From Clostridia bacterium (lineage in GTDB: Bacteria; Bacillota; Clostridia; Oscillospirales; CAG-272), in contig JAFQNM010000007.1 of assembly GCA_017395885.1 (NCBI GenBank), positions 1 through 8,708 of the forward strand: 8,708 bases of DNA. The letters run 5' to 3'. This document shows, in pieces, positions 1 through 5,838 of this stretch. Positions within the stretch are counted from its first letter, which is position 1; every line of letters begins with the position of its first letter. The notes beneath the pieces were generated by a model. That model saw nothing but the letters and a program-made list of their open reading frames with translations, was not told the DNA's origin and did no database searches. A program made the translations under genes and the position numbers.

Positions 1-1039
1 CGTATGCATCAAGCACCGCCTGAGAGTCCTCGTCAAGCACGTAGGGATCGTTCGCATCAAAGGTGGGGGCCGTTGCCATTCCGAGAATGGCGCCTGTGTT
101 TACGTTCATAACGATTCCCGTTACTCTGTTTGCCGCCTTGTTCTCACGGAGGGTAGCCTCAAGCTGATTCTCAAGCTCATACTGGATTATCGTATCAATG
201 GTGGTAACGATATTATAACCGTCCTTTGCCTCAACAAAGCTTTCGTACTTATAGTCCATCTCATTGCTGTTGGCATCCTGAGCGCTTATATACCTTCCGC
301 TTTCGCCCTCAAGAATATTGTTATAATACGCCTCTATTCCGTATACGCCAACTCCGTCCGAATTGGTAAAGCCGATAACGTGGCTGGCAAGGGAGTTGCA
401 GGGATAGTACCGGATATTGTCTGCAATGAGGAATATCTGATCGTGGAGGCCGTAAAGCTCGATAAACTCACGGATCTTTTCCTTATCCTCCTCGTCTACC
501 TCCTTTGCTATCTCCTCGTATCTTCTGCCCTCCTTGGCAGCTCTTTCCATTACCTTTTCATACTGAACGCTGTACTTTTCACCAAGAGTTTCTGTCAAAA
601 AAGAGGCAATAAGGTCATCCATATCGGTGATCTCGTGAGCAACACCGTTTTTATCTGTCCAGACGGTGTTTTCATCGGGATCTGTCCACTCCTTACCCTC
701 TGCAAGGGCCTCTGCCTTTTTCTCCTCAAGCTCCTTTGCACGCTCAATTGCCTCTGCCTCGCCATCAATAATATGCTGGGGAGATATGCAGCAAAGGTAT
801 ACCGTTTTGTTCATGGCCAGGATCTTTCCGTCTGCGGCGTAGATATTGCCTCTTTCGGGATTGACCTCATATTCCACCGTTATCTCATTGGTCACCTGCT
901 TTTTATAATACTCATGATTGACGATCTGCAACACAACAAGCCTTGCCGCTATTATCAAAGCGATCACTCCGAAGGCGATAAGCACAAAGCTTGCCCTCGA
1001 ATAGGATCTGCGGTTTATTCTTTTACGTCTTTCTGCCAT
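1..1039 (-). CDS. ftsI: Class B penicillin-binding protein (FtsI/SpoVD type), N-terminal part, cut by window edge
   Basis: Class B PBPs are septal or spore-cortex peptidoglycan transpeptidases anchored by one N-terminal helix. The 346 visible codons show a basic cytoplasmic start (MAERRKRINRR), a membrane helix at about residues 17-38, the conserved PERGNIYAADGKILA segment (61-75) of the pedestal domain, VTTIDTIIQ (278-286), and GIVMNVNTGAILGMA (308-322), which precedes the transpeptidase domain. The catalytic SxxK, SxN and KTG motifs lie beyond the edge, so activity cannot be judged. A charged stretch (about 93-140) looks like an insertion in the pedestal. The ATG at 1039 is chosen because an ATG 11 nt upstream is out of frame and soon stopped; GGGA sits 5 nt before it. 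It follows ftsL by 119 bp in the dcw cluster. Whether it is the vegetative FtsI or sporulation SpoVD cannot be decided without the C-terminus. Confidence 0.93.
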   Translation of the reverse strand, partial: MAERRKRINRRSYSRASFVLIAFGVIALIIAARLVVLQIVNHEYYKKQVTNEITVEYEVNPERGNIYAADGKILAMNKTVYLCCISPQHIIDGEAEAIERAKELEEKKAEALAEGKEWTDPDENTVWTDKNGVAHEITDMDDLIASFLTETLGEKYSVQYEKVMERAAKEGRRYEEIAKEVDEEDKEKIREFIELYGLHDQIFLIADNIRYYPCNSLASHVIGFTNSDGVGVYGIEAYYNNILEGESGRYISAQDANSNEMDYKYESFVEAKDGYNIVTTIDTIIQYELENQLEATLRENKAANRVTGIVMNVNTGAILGMATAPTFDANDPYVLDEDSQAVLDAY

Positions 1040-1126
1040 AGGGATCCCATGCTTTCTATCTTGATTTGTCAGGCTCTGCTCACATTTTATGTCAGAACCC
1101 GAAAATTTATGTTATTAGCTTTAACC

Positions 1127-1159
1127 AAAGAAAGCCGGCTAAGTCCGCCGGCTTTCTTT
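1127..1159 (-). terminator. Terminator-like hairpin between ftsL and the PBP gene
   Basis: A perfect 13-bp inverted repeat (AAAGAAAGCCGGC and its complement, arms 1127-1139 and 1147-1159) encloses a 7-nt loop. It begins at the last base of the ftsL stop codon. Read on the minus strand, the 3' arm ends in CTTTCTTT and continues GGTT, so the U tract is short and interrupted. It may act as a partial terminator or attenuator, or as an RNA processing or stability element, rather than a full stop. I see no convincing promoter in the 87 bp before the PBP start. Confidence 0.6.
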
Positions 1160-2067
1160 TAGTCTATATACTCCATAAGTCTGTCCCAGTTGCTCTGAAC
1201 GGTGGACATCATGGTGGAGAAAATGCCGTAGCTCTCCTCTGTATTAACGGTGGCCTCGGGAACCACTACCTTCTCACCCTCGGCAACGCTTATATACTTG
1301 GATTCTACCCGATTGCTCTTTACCATACCGATCTCCTCGGTGGCGATCTGCTCTATCTGACGGATATCGTTTTTAACGTCTATATCAAGAGTGAGCTGAT
1401 CTATCTCTGCTGTAAGCTCCTGCTTCTGGCTCTCAAGAGAGGATATCTCCTTCTTGAACTCGCTTATCTGAGCAAAGCTGAAGATTATCATCATTACCAC
1501 TGCACAAAAAAGCACGATCCCCACGATGAGAGTTGCGGATACAGGCGCCTTCTTTACGATTACCTCCTCATCGTCTCCAACGAGGATGCCCTTGAACCAT
1601 GCAGCGGAAAAGGGCACGGGTCTCTTCTCCTTCTTGTTGCGCAGAGCCTGTCTTTCTGCGCTCTTTCTTGCCTCGCTTCCGTCTGCTGCTCTTGCGCGGA
1701 TCTTTGCAGCTCTCGCATATGCGTCTGCATATGCTCCGGATGCAAAGGGAGTAGTTGCTTCATATGCGGCAACACGTCTTTTGGCAGCCGCCGAATCAAT
1801 GTTCTTTTCAACCCTGTCAAAGCGAAGCGTTTCGGCATTTGCCTTTTTGCTTGTGCGCACCTCGCTGCGAACAAATTCTGCAGTTTCCTCAAAGGGACTT
1901 GCTATCGCTTTTGCCCTTCTCTGCGCAGGGGTCTCTCGACGGACAGCGGTGAAGGTGCCTGTCTTTGCAGCAGAAGGCGCAGCAGCAGCACCTCTGCCTT
2001 CAAACTTAGCTTTAAGTCTGTCGCAGAGGGGATTTTCAGCTGTTGTTGTTACTCTTGTGTTTGACAT
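1159..2067 (-). CDS. ftsL: FtsL-like cell-division protein with long cytoplasmic N-terminal extension
   Basis: FtsL is a single-pass divisome protein whose extracytoplasmic coiled coil pairs with FtsB/DivIC and helps activate septal peptidoglycan synthesis. This 302-residue protein has one membrane helix (about 176-198), then a heptad-like coiled coil (about 203-246), then IEQIATEEIGMVK (238-250), matching the conserved end of FtsL-type coiled coils. FtsL is usually around 100-130 residues. Here about 175 residues precede the helix, rich in Ala, Arg and Lys and low in complexity (for example GAAAAPSAA and GAYADAYARAAKIRARAADG), probably disordered and cytoplasmic. A tail of about 50 residues follows the coiled coil. 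The position between rsmH and the PBP gene is the standard ftsL position. Its AAAGGAG ribosome site lies 12 nt before the ATG, slightly far. The family assignment rests on topology, the C-terminal motif and synteny. Confidence 0.88.
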   Translation of the reverse strand: MSNTRVTTTAENPLCDRLKAKFEGRGAAAAPSAAKTGTFTAVRRETPAQRRAKAIASPFEETAEFVRSEVRTSKKANAETLRFDRVEKNIDSAAAKRRVAAYEATTPFASGAYADAYARAAKIRARAADGSEARKSAERQALRNKKEKRPVPFSAAWFKGILVGDDEEVIVKKAPVSATLIVGIVLFCAVVMMIIFSFAQISEFKKEISSLESQKQELTAEIDQLTLDIDVKNDIRQIEQIATEEIGMVKSNRVESKYISVAEGEKVVVPEATVNTEESYGIFSTMMSTVQSNWDRLMEYID

Positions 2068-2104
2068 AAAGTACAGTTGCTCCTTTCGCCGCTGTGGGCA
2101 CGAT

Positions 2105-3043
2105 TTAAAGTTTCTCCGCCACCCTGAGCTTTGCGCTTCTCGCTCTCGGATTCATCCTGAGCTCCTCATCTGAGGGGACGGTAGGTTTTCTTGTTACAAG
2201 CCGGATCTCCGGCTTCTTCCCGCATACGCAAACGGGAAAATCGGGAGGACAGGTGCAAGGCTTTTCCAGGCTTTTGAACGTTTGCTTCGTTATTCTGTCC
2301 TCAAGGGAATGAAATGTTATAACAGCAGCTCTGCCGCCCGGAGCAAGTCGCTCAACGGCACTTCTCAGAGCGGGCTCGATGATATTCAGTTCATCGTTTA
2401 CCTCTATCCTGATAGCCTGGAAGGTCCTTTTGGCAGGATGCTGATTTTCTTTCTTTCTGGCGCCTGCGGGAATCGCCTGTGTTACGATATCTGCAAGCTC
2501 AAGAGTTGTTTCTATAGGCTTCTCTGCTCTTGCACGAACTATAGCCGCCGCAATTCTCTGAAAAAACTTTTCCTCGCCCCAATCTCTGATAACACGGCAA
2601 AGCTCATCCTCGCTGTATCCGTTCACGATATCCGCCGCCGTTGCACCGCTTGCACGGTCCATTCTCATGTCAAGAGGTGCGTCCTGAGAATAGGAAAAGC
2701 CTCTCTCCCTTTCATCAAGCTGAACGGAAGAGACACCGAGATCCCACAAAACACCGTTTATTTTATCAATGCCGAGACCGTCTAAAACGCTGACGATATC
2801 GGAGTAGTTCGTTTTTACCACCGTTGAGGCTGTTCCGTATTTCTCAAGCCTTTCACGGCATCTGAGCACCGCTCGCTCATCTCTGTCAAGGCTTATGAGC
2901 CTTGAGCCCTGAGGAAGCCTTTTTAGTATTGCCTCGGAATGACCGCCGCCGCCTGCAGTACAATCGACAAAGATGCCGCCTCGTTCGGGCAGGAGGGCAT
3001 CTACCGCTTCATCCAGAAGGACTGTTATATGTGCAAAATCCAC
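2105..3043 (-). CDS. rsmH: 16S rRNA (cytosine(1402)-N(4))-methyltransferase RsmH (MraW)
   Basis: RsmH uses S-adenosylmethionine to methylate N4 of C1402 in the decoding centre of 16S rRNA. The 312 residues match the usual family length. Visible signatures are HITVLLDEAVDAL (5-17), the SAM-binding FVDCTAGGGGHS (25-36), LISLDRDERA (49-58), GVLWDLGVSSVQLD (97-110), RGFSYSQDAPLDMRMD (114-129), HPAKRTFQAIRIEVNDEL (202-219), TFHSLEDR (243-250) and the cysteine pairs in CTCPPDFPVCVCGKKP (263-278). The start is GTG at 3043, with GAGGT 7 nt upstream, and sits 27 bp after the mraZ stop. It is part of the mraZ-led transcript. No key motif is missing. Confidence 0.98.
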   Translation of the reverse strand: MDFAHITVLLDEAVDALLPERGGIFVDCTAGGGGHSEAILKRLPQGSRLISLDRDERAVLRCRERLEKYGTASTVVKTNYSDIVSVLDGLGIDKINGVLWDLGVSSVQLDERERGFSYSQDAPLDMRMDRASGATAADIVNGYSEDELCRVIRDWGEEKFFQRIAAAIVRARAEKPIETTLELADIVTQAIPAGARKKENQHPAKRTFQAIRIEVNDELNIIEPALRSAVERLAPGGRAAVITFHSLEDRITKQTFKSLEKPCTCPPDFPVCVCGKKPEIRLVTRKPTVPSDEELRMNPRARSAKLRVAEKL

Positions 3044-3070
3044 TTTTCTGACCTCGTTAATTATTGGGTC

Positions 3071-3505
3071 TTAAATATCAAGCTCAAGCATCGTCTCGCT
3101 GAGCTGGGCAAGGAGATCATCATCAAGCATATTGAGGGGATTGCGGGACTCGGGCCACATCTCAACGCAGTCGCCGCAGCCGATAAAGGTTATGCTGTCA
3201 GACATGCCCGCAAAATTAAGAAGAGCCTTATCTACCATAACTCTGCCCTGCCCATCGGGAACGACCTTCTGAGCTGCGCCGCAATATACTCTTTTAAGCT
3301 CTTTTGTTCTGGACTTTGAGTGAGAGGAGAGAGTTTCCACGAAGCTGTCCCACTGCACAACAGAATACGCTGTAAGGCATTTGTCGGGATTGACGGTTAT
3401 TACGATGGGAGATCCAAGCTCTTCTCTGAACTTCGCAGGAAAAAAAACTCGGTTCTTAGAATCGAGTGAATGGGTATGATTTCCGACCAGACCATTCTTG
3501 CTCAC
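3071..3505 (-). CDS. mraZ: Transcriptional regulator MraZ
   Basis: MraZ is a DNA-binding protein of the AbrB/SpoVT-type swapped-hairpin fold and in other bacteria represses its own dcw operon. I choose GTG at 3505: it gives 144 residues, close to the normal family length, places the first motif near the N-terminus, and has a GGAGGGAG ribosome site just upstream (9 nt from GGAGG to GTG). A longer in-frame ORF to 3553 would add 16 residues with no family counterpart and would swallow that site. Both diagnostic DxxxR motifs are present: DSKNR (15-19), followed by VFFPAKFREEL, and DGQGR (84-88), followed by VMVDKALL. The protein ends in an acidic, leucine-rich tail. It is the first gene of the division cluster. 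Confidence 0.96.
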   Translation of the reverse strand: MSKNGLVGNHTHSLDSKNRVFFPAKFREELGSPIVITVNPDKCLTAYSVVQWDSFVETLSSHSKSRTKELKRVYCGAAQKVVPDGQGRVMVDKALLNFAGMSDSITFIGCGDCVEMWPESRNPLNMLDDDLLAQLSETMLELDI

Positions 3506-3511
3506 TGCTAT

Positions 3512-3567
3512 CTCCCTCCATTTCTCCCCCACTTTTGTGGAACAACTATGCAACGTTCCACCACTGG
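3512..3567 (-). promoter_or_regulatory. mraZ leader with MraZ-box-like direct repeats and an inverted repeat
   Basis: Between the predicted transcription start (about 3570) and the GTG start, the minus strand carries two adjacent similar blocks, AAAGTGGGGGAG and AAATGGAGGGAG (within 3512-3536). The second includes the mraZ ribosome site. They resemble the TGGGN / AAAGTGG-type direct repeats described for MraZ operators. A related CCAGTGGTGG lies at about 3558-3567. Between them is a 7-bp inverted repeat, GTGGAAC/GTTCCAC (3537-3543 and 3555-3561, 11-nt spacer), which could be a second operator or an RNA hairpin. Autorepression by MraZ is the simplest reading; the exact box assignment is inference. 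Confidence 0.5.
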
Positions 3568-3576
3568 AGTGCTATT

Positions 3577-3605
3577 ATTATAATACCTCTCCCCTTTATT
3601 TGCAA
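3577..3605 (-). promoter_or_regulatory. Sigma-A-type promoter of the mraZ-rsmH-ftsL cluster
   Basis: On the minus strand TTGCAA (3605-3600) is followed by exactly 17 bp and a perfect TATAAT (3582-3577). The predicted start is near 3570, leaving a leader of about 65 nt before the mraZ GTG. An A-rich upstream tract could act as an UP element. Confidence 0.8.
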
Positions 3606-3731
3606 GACATTTTTGTAACTTTTACAATATTTTTTTCATTATTTCGCACTATTTTTCTCACTTTTGTTGTTATTCACCCTATTTCCCACCTAATTTTTTC
3701 CAAATTTCCCATTTTTTATCATTTCCTACCG
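3606..3731. other. AT-rich intergenic tract upstream of the mraZ promoter
   Basis: About 125 bp with no credible gene, strongly T-rich on the plus strand and so A-rich toward the mraZ promoter. It contains a short AT hairpin, TTGTAA-CTT-TTACAA (3613-3627), followed on the plus strand by TATTTTTTT, a weak terminator shape with no obvious transcript to terminate. It also contains two copies of TGGGAAAT on the minus strand (3681-3688 and 3704-3711), 23 bp apart, which contain a TGGGA core like that of MraZ boxes but lie well upstream of the promoter. Confidence 0.4.
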
Positions 3732-3745
3732 CGAACAAATGTTTT
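3732..3745. promoter_or_regulatory. LexA (SOS) box-like operator between mraZ and pyrR
   Basis: CGAACAAATGTTTT matches 13 of 14 positions of the Bacillus-type LexA/DinR consensus CGAACRNRYGTTYG; only the last G differs. Its core GAACAAATGTTT is identical to the core of the box at the dinB promoter in this same window. It lies about 127 bp upstream of the mraZ -35 element and about 180 bp upstream of the pyrR -35 element, so the target is unclear. I could not find a good promoter overlapping it on either strand. Confidence 0.6.
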
Positions 3746-3761
3746 ATGCTTTTGCATAAAA
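3742..3761. repeat. Perfect hairpin TTTTATGC-TTTT-GCATAAAA overlapping the LexA-like box
   Basis: Two 8-bp arms (3742-3749 and 3754-3761) flank a TTTT loop. The left arm overlaps the last four bases of the LexA-like box. No U tract follows on either strand, so it is unlikely to be a terminator; a protein-binding palindrome or RNA structure is possible. Confidence 0.5.
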
Positions 3762-3783
3762 TGAAGTTTTGCATTTGTCGAAC

Positions 3784-3805
3784 AACAGCGACAGCTGTTG
3801 CTGTT
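3784..3805. repeat. 22-bp near-perfect palindrome centred on CAGCTG
   Basis: AACAGCGACAG followed by CTGTTGCTGTT reads the same on both strands except for one mismatched pair. It lies between the LexA-like box and the pyrR promoter. The shape suits a dimeric repressor operator. I do not recognise the regulator. Confidence 0.45.
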
Positions 3806-3927
3806 TGTGTTTGCCAAAAATTGTACGGCATTTGCAAAACTTACCGGCCGGATGCCCGTTTTTTTGCTTTTTCTTCCTATTTTATTCTATTATACGGAGC
3901 TCCGCTTTTCTTTGGCAAAAAAAGCTC

Positions 3928-3956
3928 TTTACTTGAAGAATAAAATATGATATGAT
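3928..3956 (+). promoter_or_regulatory. Sigma-A-type promoter of pyrR
   Basis: TTTACT (3928-3933), a 17-bp spacer and TATGAT (3951-3956) place the start near 3963, giving a leader of about 65 nt before the pyrR ATG. Confidence 0.65.
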
Positions 3957-3962
3957 ACGGAT

Positions 3963-4027
3963 TGGAGAAAGAACAGATTCCCGGCAACGGGAACTATCCC
4001 AATTCAGAGAGAGGCCAAAGCCGCAAT
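3963..4027 (+). promoter_or_regulatory. Structured pyrR leader, possible PyrR RNA-binding element over the ribosome site
   Basis: The leader forms a 6-bp hairpin closed by a GNRA tetraloop, TTCCCG-GCAA-CGGGAA (3978-3993). An alternative, mutually exclusive pairing is GGGA-ACTA-TCCC (3989-4000). It is followed by AATTCAGAGAGAGGCC (4001-4016), which resembles the PyrR-binding RNA consensus ARUCCNGNGAGGYU but with one mismatch and a 2-nt insertion. The GAGAGAGG is also the only ribosome-site candidate, 13 nt before the ATG, and its last GG can pair in GGC-CAAA-GCC (4013-4022). This layout would suit translational autoregulation, but that is inference. Confidence 0.4.
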
Positions 4028-4573
4028 ATGGAATACAAAGCTCTTCTTATGGACGAGGCTCAAATGAGACGAAGCCTTGCAAGAATCACTCACGAGATCA
4101 TCGAAAAGAATCACGGCTGCGACGGGATAATGCTTATCGGAGTCAAGCGCCGCGGCATACATCTGGCCGGCATACTTGCAGAGAACCTGAAAAAGTTCGA
4201 GGGTGTTGACGTTCCCGTTGGCTATGTTGACATTTCTCTTTACAGAGATGATCTGACCGAGCTCAGACCCATTGCAGAAACGGCAGACTGCTATTTCCCT
4301 GCCAAGGTCGCAGACAAGACAGTTATTATCGTTGACGACGTTATATACACAGGCAGAACGACAAGAGCAGCCATTGAGGCAGTTTTTGCCATGGGCAGAC
4401 CCAAAGCCATACAGCTTGCCGTTCTTATCGATCGCGGCCACCGCGAGCTCCCCATAAAGCCCGATTACGTAGGCAAAAACGTCCCCACCTCCCACGAGGA
4501 GATGATATCTGTGGGCGTTCAGGACATAGACGGATATTTCCGTGTTGTTCTTGAGGACAAGCCGGGAAAATAA
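4028..4573 (+). CDS. pyrR: Bifunctional pyr regulator / uracil phosphoribosyltransferase PyrR
   Basis: PyrR is a type I phosphoribosyltransferase-fold protein that binds pyr mRNA in response to UMP/UTP to switch off pyrimidine synthesis, and often retains weak uracil phosphoribosyltransferase activity. The ATG at 4028 gives 181 residues, the length of Bacillus PyrR, beginning MEYKALLMDEAQMRRSLARI. Family motifs are LIGVKRRGIHLA (36-47), VDISLYRDDL (67-76), the PRPP-binding VIIVDDVIYTGRT (99-111), and QLAVLIDRGHRELPIKPDYVGKNVPTS (129-155). A longer in-frame reading to TTG 3962 begins at the predicted transcription start and is not credible. No other pyrimidine gene is in the window; pyrR stands alone between its own promoter and terminator, so it probably acts on pyr transcripts elsewhere. 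Confidence 0.97.
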   Translation: MEYKALLMDEAQMRRSLARITHEIIEKNHGCDGIMLIGVKRRGIHLAGILAENLKKFEGVDVPVGYVDISLYRDDLTELRPIAETADCYFPAKVADKTVIIVDDVIYTGRTTRAAIEAVFAMGRPKAIQLAVLIDRGHRELPIKPDYVGKNVPTSHEEMISVGVQDIDGYFRVVLEDKPGK

Positions 4574-4583
4574 TAAAAACGTA

Positions 4584-4621
4584 AAAAACGTTGTAAAGCC
4601 GAAAGGCTTTACAACGTTTTT
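4584..4621. terminator. Strong intrinsic terminator after pyrR, probably bidirectional
   Basis: A perfect 17-bp stem (4584-4600 and 4605-4621) is closed by a GAAA tetraloop and starts 11 bp after the pyrR stop. On the plus strand the 3' arm ends in TTTTT and continues CTTTTATAG. On the minus strand it ends TTTTT and continues TACGTTTTTATTATTTT. The converging three-gene operon ends at 4676, so this hairpin can serve both directions. Confidence 0.85.
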
Positions 4622-4675
4622 CTTTTATAGTCATTCTTCAGCAAATCAAGAAGCGTATCGCAATAGCTGAACACG

Positions 4676-5248
4676 TTACGCTTTTTTCTCCATCTCCTTA
4701 CGAAACTCTTCTTCTCTTTCAAGTATTCTATGCTGCTTTTTCCTTTCACACAGGTAGAAATACACAGATATCGCCACAAACGTCACTCCGTGGATCACCG
4801 TAAGTCCCAAATACCACGTTCCACAGTTTTGCTCTGTAACCGTTCCCGGCACTATACTTTCTATGATCTCGCAAAAAAAGATCGGCATATAATACAGCCT
4901 TTCAAAATAATCAGATAATACCGCCATAAATATATATGTACCCAAAGCAAAACCATTATTAAGCACAATTATCCAAAGCGGCATCGTTCTTTTGCTTTTA
5001 TAGTGGTTCTTGCAAACACCGTCCATAATAAGTCCGAAAGTAACGCCCATCAGCACAATACCTGACAACCATATCAACAGATTGATTTTCCAGTTAAACG
5101 GAGGCATACCGCTGGGGTTGAAGCCGTAGTTCAACACCTCATACTTCTGAAAATATACACTGTAAAACACATCCCAAAAGAACTTATAGTAAAAGGACAC
5201 CGAAAAAACGACAGCGCACCAGGAAAGATAATATGATATATACTTCAT
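4676..5248 (-). CDS. Four-helix integral membrane protein of unknown function
   Basis: I do not recognise this 190-residue protein. It has about four membrane helices (near residues 7-25, 55-76, 90-112 and 146-167), many Tyr, Phe and Trp residues, and a highly charged C-terminal helix (168-190, ending EEEFRKEMEKKA) that is probably cytoplasmic. A loop between helices 1 and 2 contains YGFNPSGMPPFNW. The ATG at 5248 overlaps the stop of the upstream gene as ATGA, with GAGGTG 5 nt upstream, implying translational coupling. It is the last gene of the merR-type operon and reads toward the shared terminator. A partner of the zinc-ribbon membrane protein, or the effector controlled by the operon's regulator, is plausible but unproven. 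Confidence 0.85.
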   Translation of the reverse strand: MKYISYYLSWCAVVFSVSFYYKFFWDVFYSVYFQKYEVLNYGFNPSGMPPFNWKINLLIWLSGIVLMGVTFGLIMDGVCKNHYKSKRTMPLWIIVLNNGFALGTYIFMAVLSDYFERLYYMPIFFCEIIESIVPGTVTEQNCGTWYLGLTVIHGVTFVAISVYFYLCERKKQHRILEREEEFRKEMEKKA

Positions 5249-5838
5249 TTTTTCACCTCATCCTTACGTACGGTGATCTCCATTGAACTATTGCAAAACC
5301 GGCACTCCTTGGTACCGAAGGGAGACTTGCTTCCGCAAATAACACACGCCACAGGACGGTGTGCACTTGCCTTTGTTCTCACGGGAGTGATGTAATCCGT
5401 CCACCTTACGTGGAGCACCTTATCTCCCACCTGATACACCTTCTCTCTCTCCCCGAAGAAGTATTCTCCCTCATCGTATATATCCACCTCATACAGCTTT
5501 CCATTATCGCATTTAACAAGTGCTTTTTGGGTAACCGGCGGCGCAGAATGATTATCTATTTTTTCGGGAGCACTGTTCTCAAGCTCAATCTTTATTATCT
5601 CTCCGTACCAATCACAGTCTATAAGCTTAAAAGGCACACCCGATGCCCAGAATGGGATCAGAAAGATCACAAAAACTGTTGAAGAAAGATTACCGAAATT
5701 TGTTGTTTTCAGCCCTTCATACATATACTCTGCCGCTATATAGGCTAAAAGAAGGTAGAACGCAAGCTTTAACAAGTGTCCGTACACCTTTTTCACAGCT
5801 TTTTTCCTGACAGATGCAGGTACTATCAACTTTTTCAT
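5245..5838 (-). CDS. Two-helix membrane protein with soluble beta domain and C-terminal zinc ribbon
   Basis: This 197-residue protein of unknown function starts with a basic segment (RKKAVKKVYG), then two membrane helices (about 24-42 and 51-70). A soluble part follows, with beta-type strands (80-150, for example GEIIKIELE, KALVKCDNGKLYEVDIYDEGEYFF and KVLHVRWTDYI). The C-terminus carries CVIC (165-168) and CRFC (179-182), a CxxC-10-CxxC arrangement typical of a small zinc ribbon. The soluble domain is probably cytoplasmic if the two helices form a hairpin. Its ATG at 5838 overlaps the regulator's stop as ATGA, with GAGAGG just upstream, so the three genes form one translationally coupled operon. 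It could be a scaffold or sensor protein; no enzymatic motif is seen. Confidence 0.85.
   Translation of the reverse strand: MKKLIVPASVRKKAVKKVYGHLLKLAFYLLLAYIAAEYMYEGLKTTNFGNLSSTVFVIFLIPFWASGVPFKLIDCDWYGEIIKIELENSAPEKIDNHSAPPVTQKALVKCDNGKLYEVDIYDEGEYFFGEREKVYQVGDKVLHVRWTDYITPVRTKASAHRPVACVICGSKSPFGTKECRFCNSSMEITVRKDEVKK

Noticed and set aside
380..1162. Long plus-strand ORF opposite the PBP gene
   Set aside because: It is a frame shadow: the minus strand carries the conserved PBP motifs, and this reading has no family resemblance or ribosome site.
1066..2173. Plus-strand ORFs of 332 and 215 codons opposite ftsL
   Set aside because: These are shadows created by the Ala/Arg-rich biased composition of the ftsL extension; synteny and motifs support the minus strand.
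3506..3553. Longer mraZ start at ATG 3553
   Set aside because: It would place the GGAGGGAG ribosome site and operator repeats inside the gene and exceed the family length.
3613..3636. Intrinsic terminator on the plus strand (TTGTAA-CTT-TTACAA plus T run)
   Set aside because: The stem is only 6 bp, nearly all A/T, and no upstream plus-strand transcript is apparent; it may be chance in an AT-rich tract.
3746..3943. Small Cys-rich ORF of 65 codons (starting MLLHKMKFCICR) just after the LexA-like box
   Set aside because: It has no ribosome site before either possible ATG, runs through two palindromes, and has no recognisable domain. It is mentioned only because an SOS-controlled peptide here would be interesting.
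3962..4027. N-terminal extension of PyrR from TTG at 3962
   Set aside because: This TTG is at the predicted transcription start and the extra 22 residues have no counterpart in PyrR, whose usual 181-residue length is reached from 4028.
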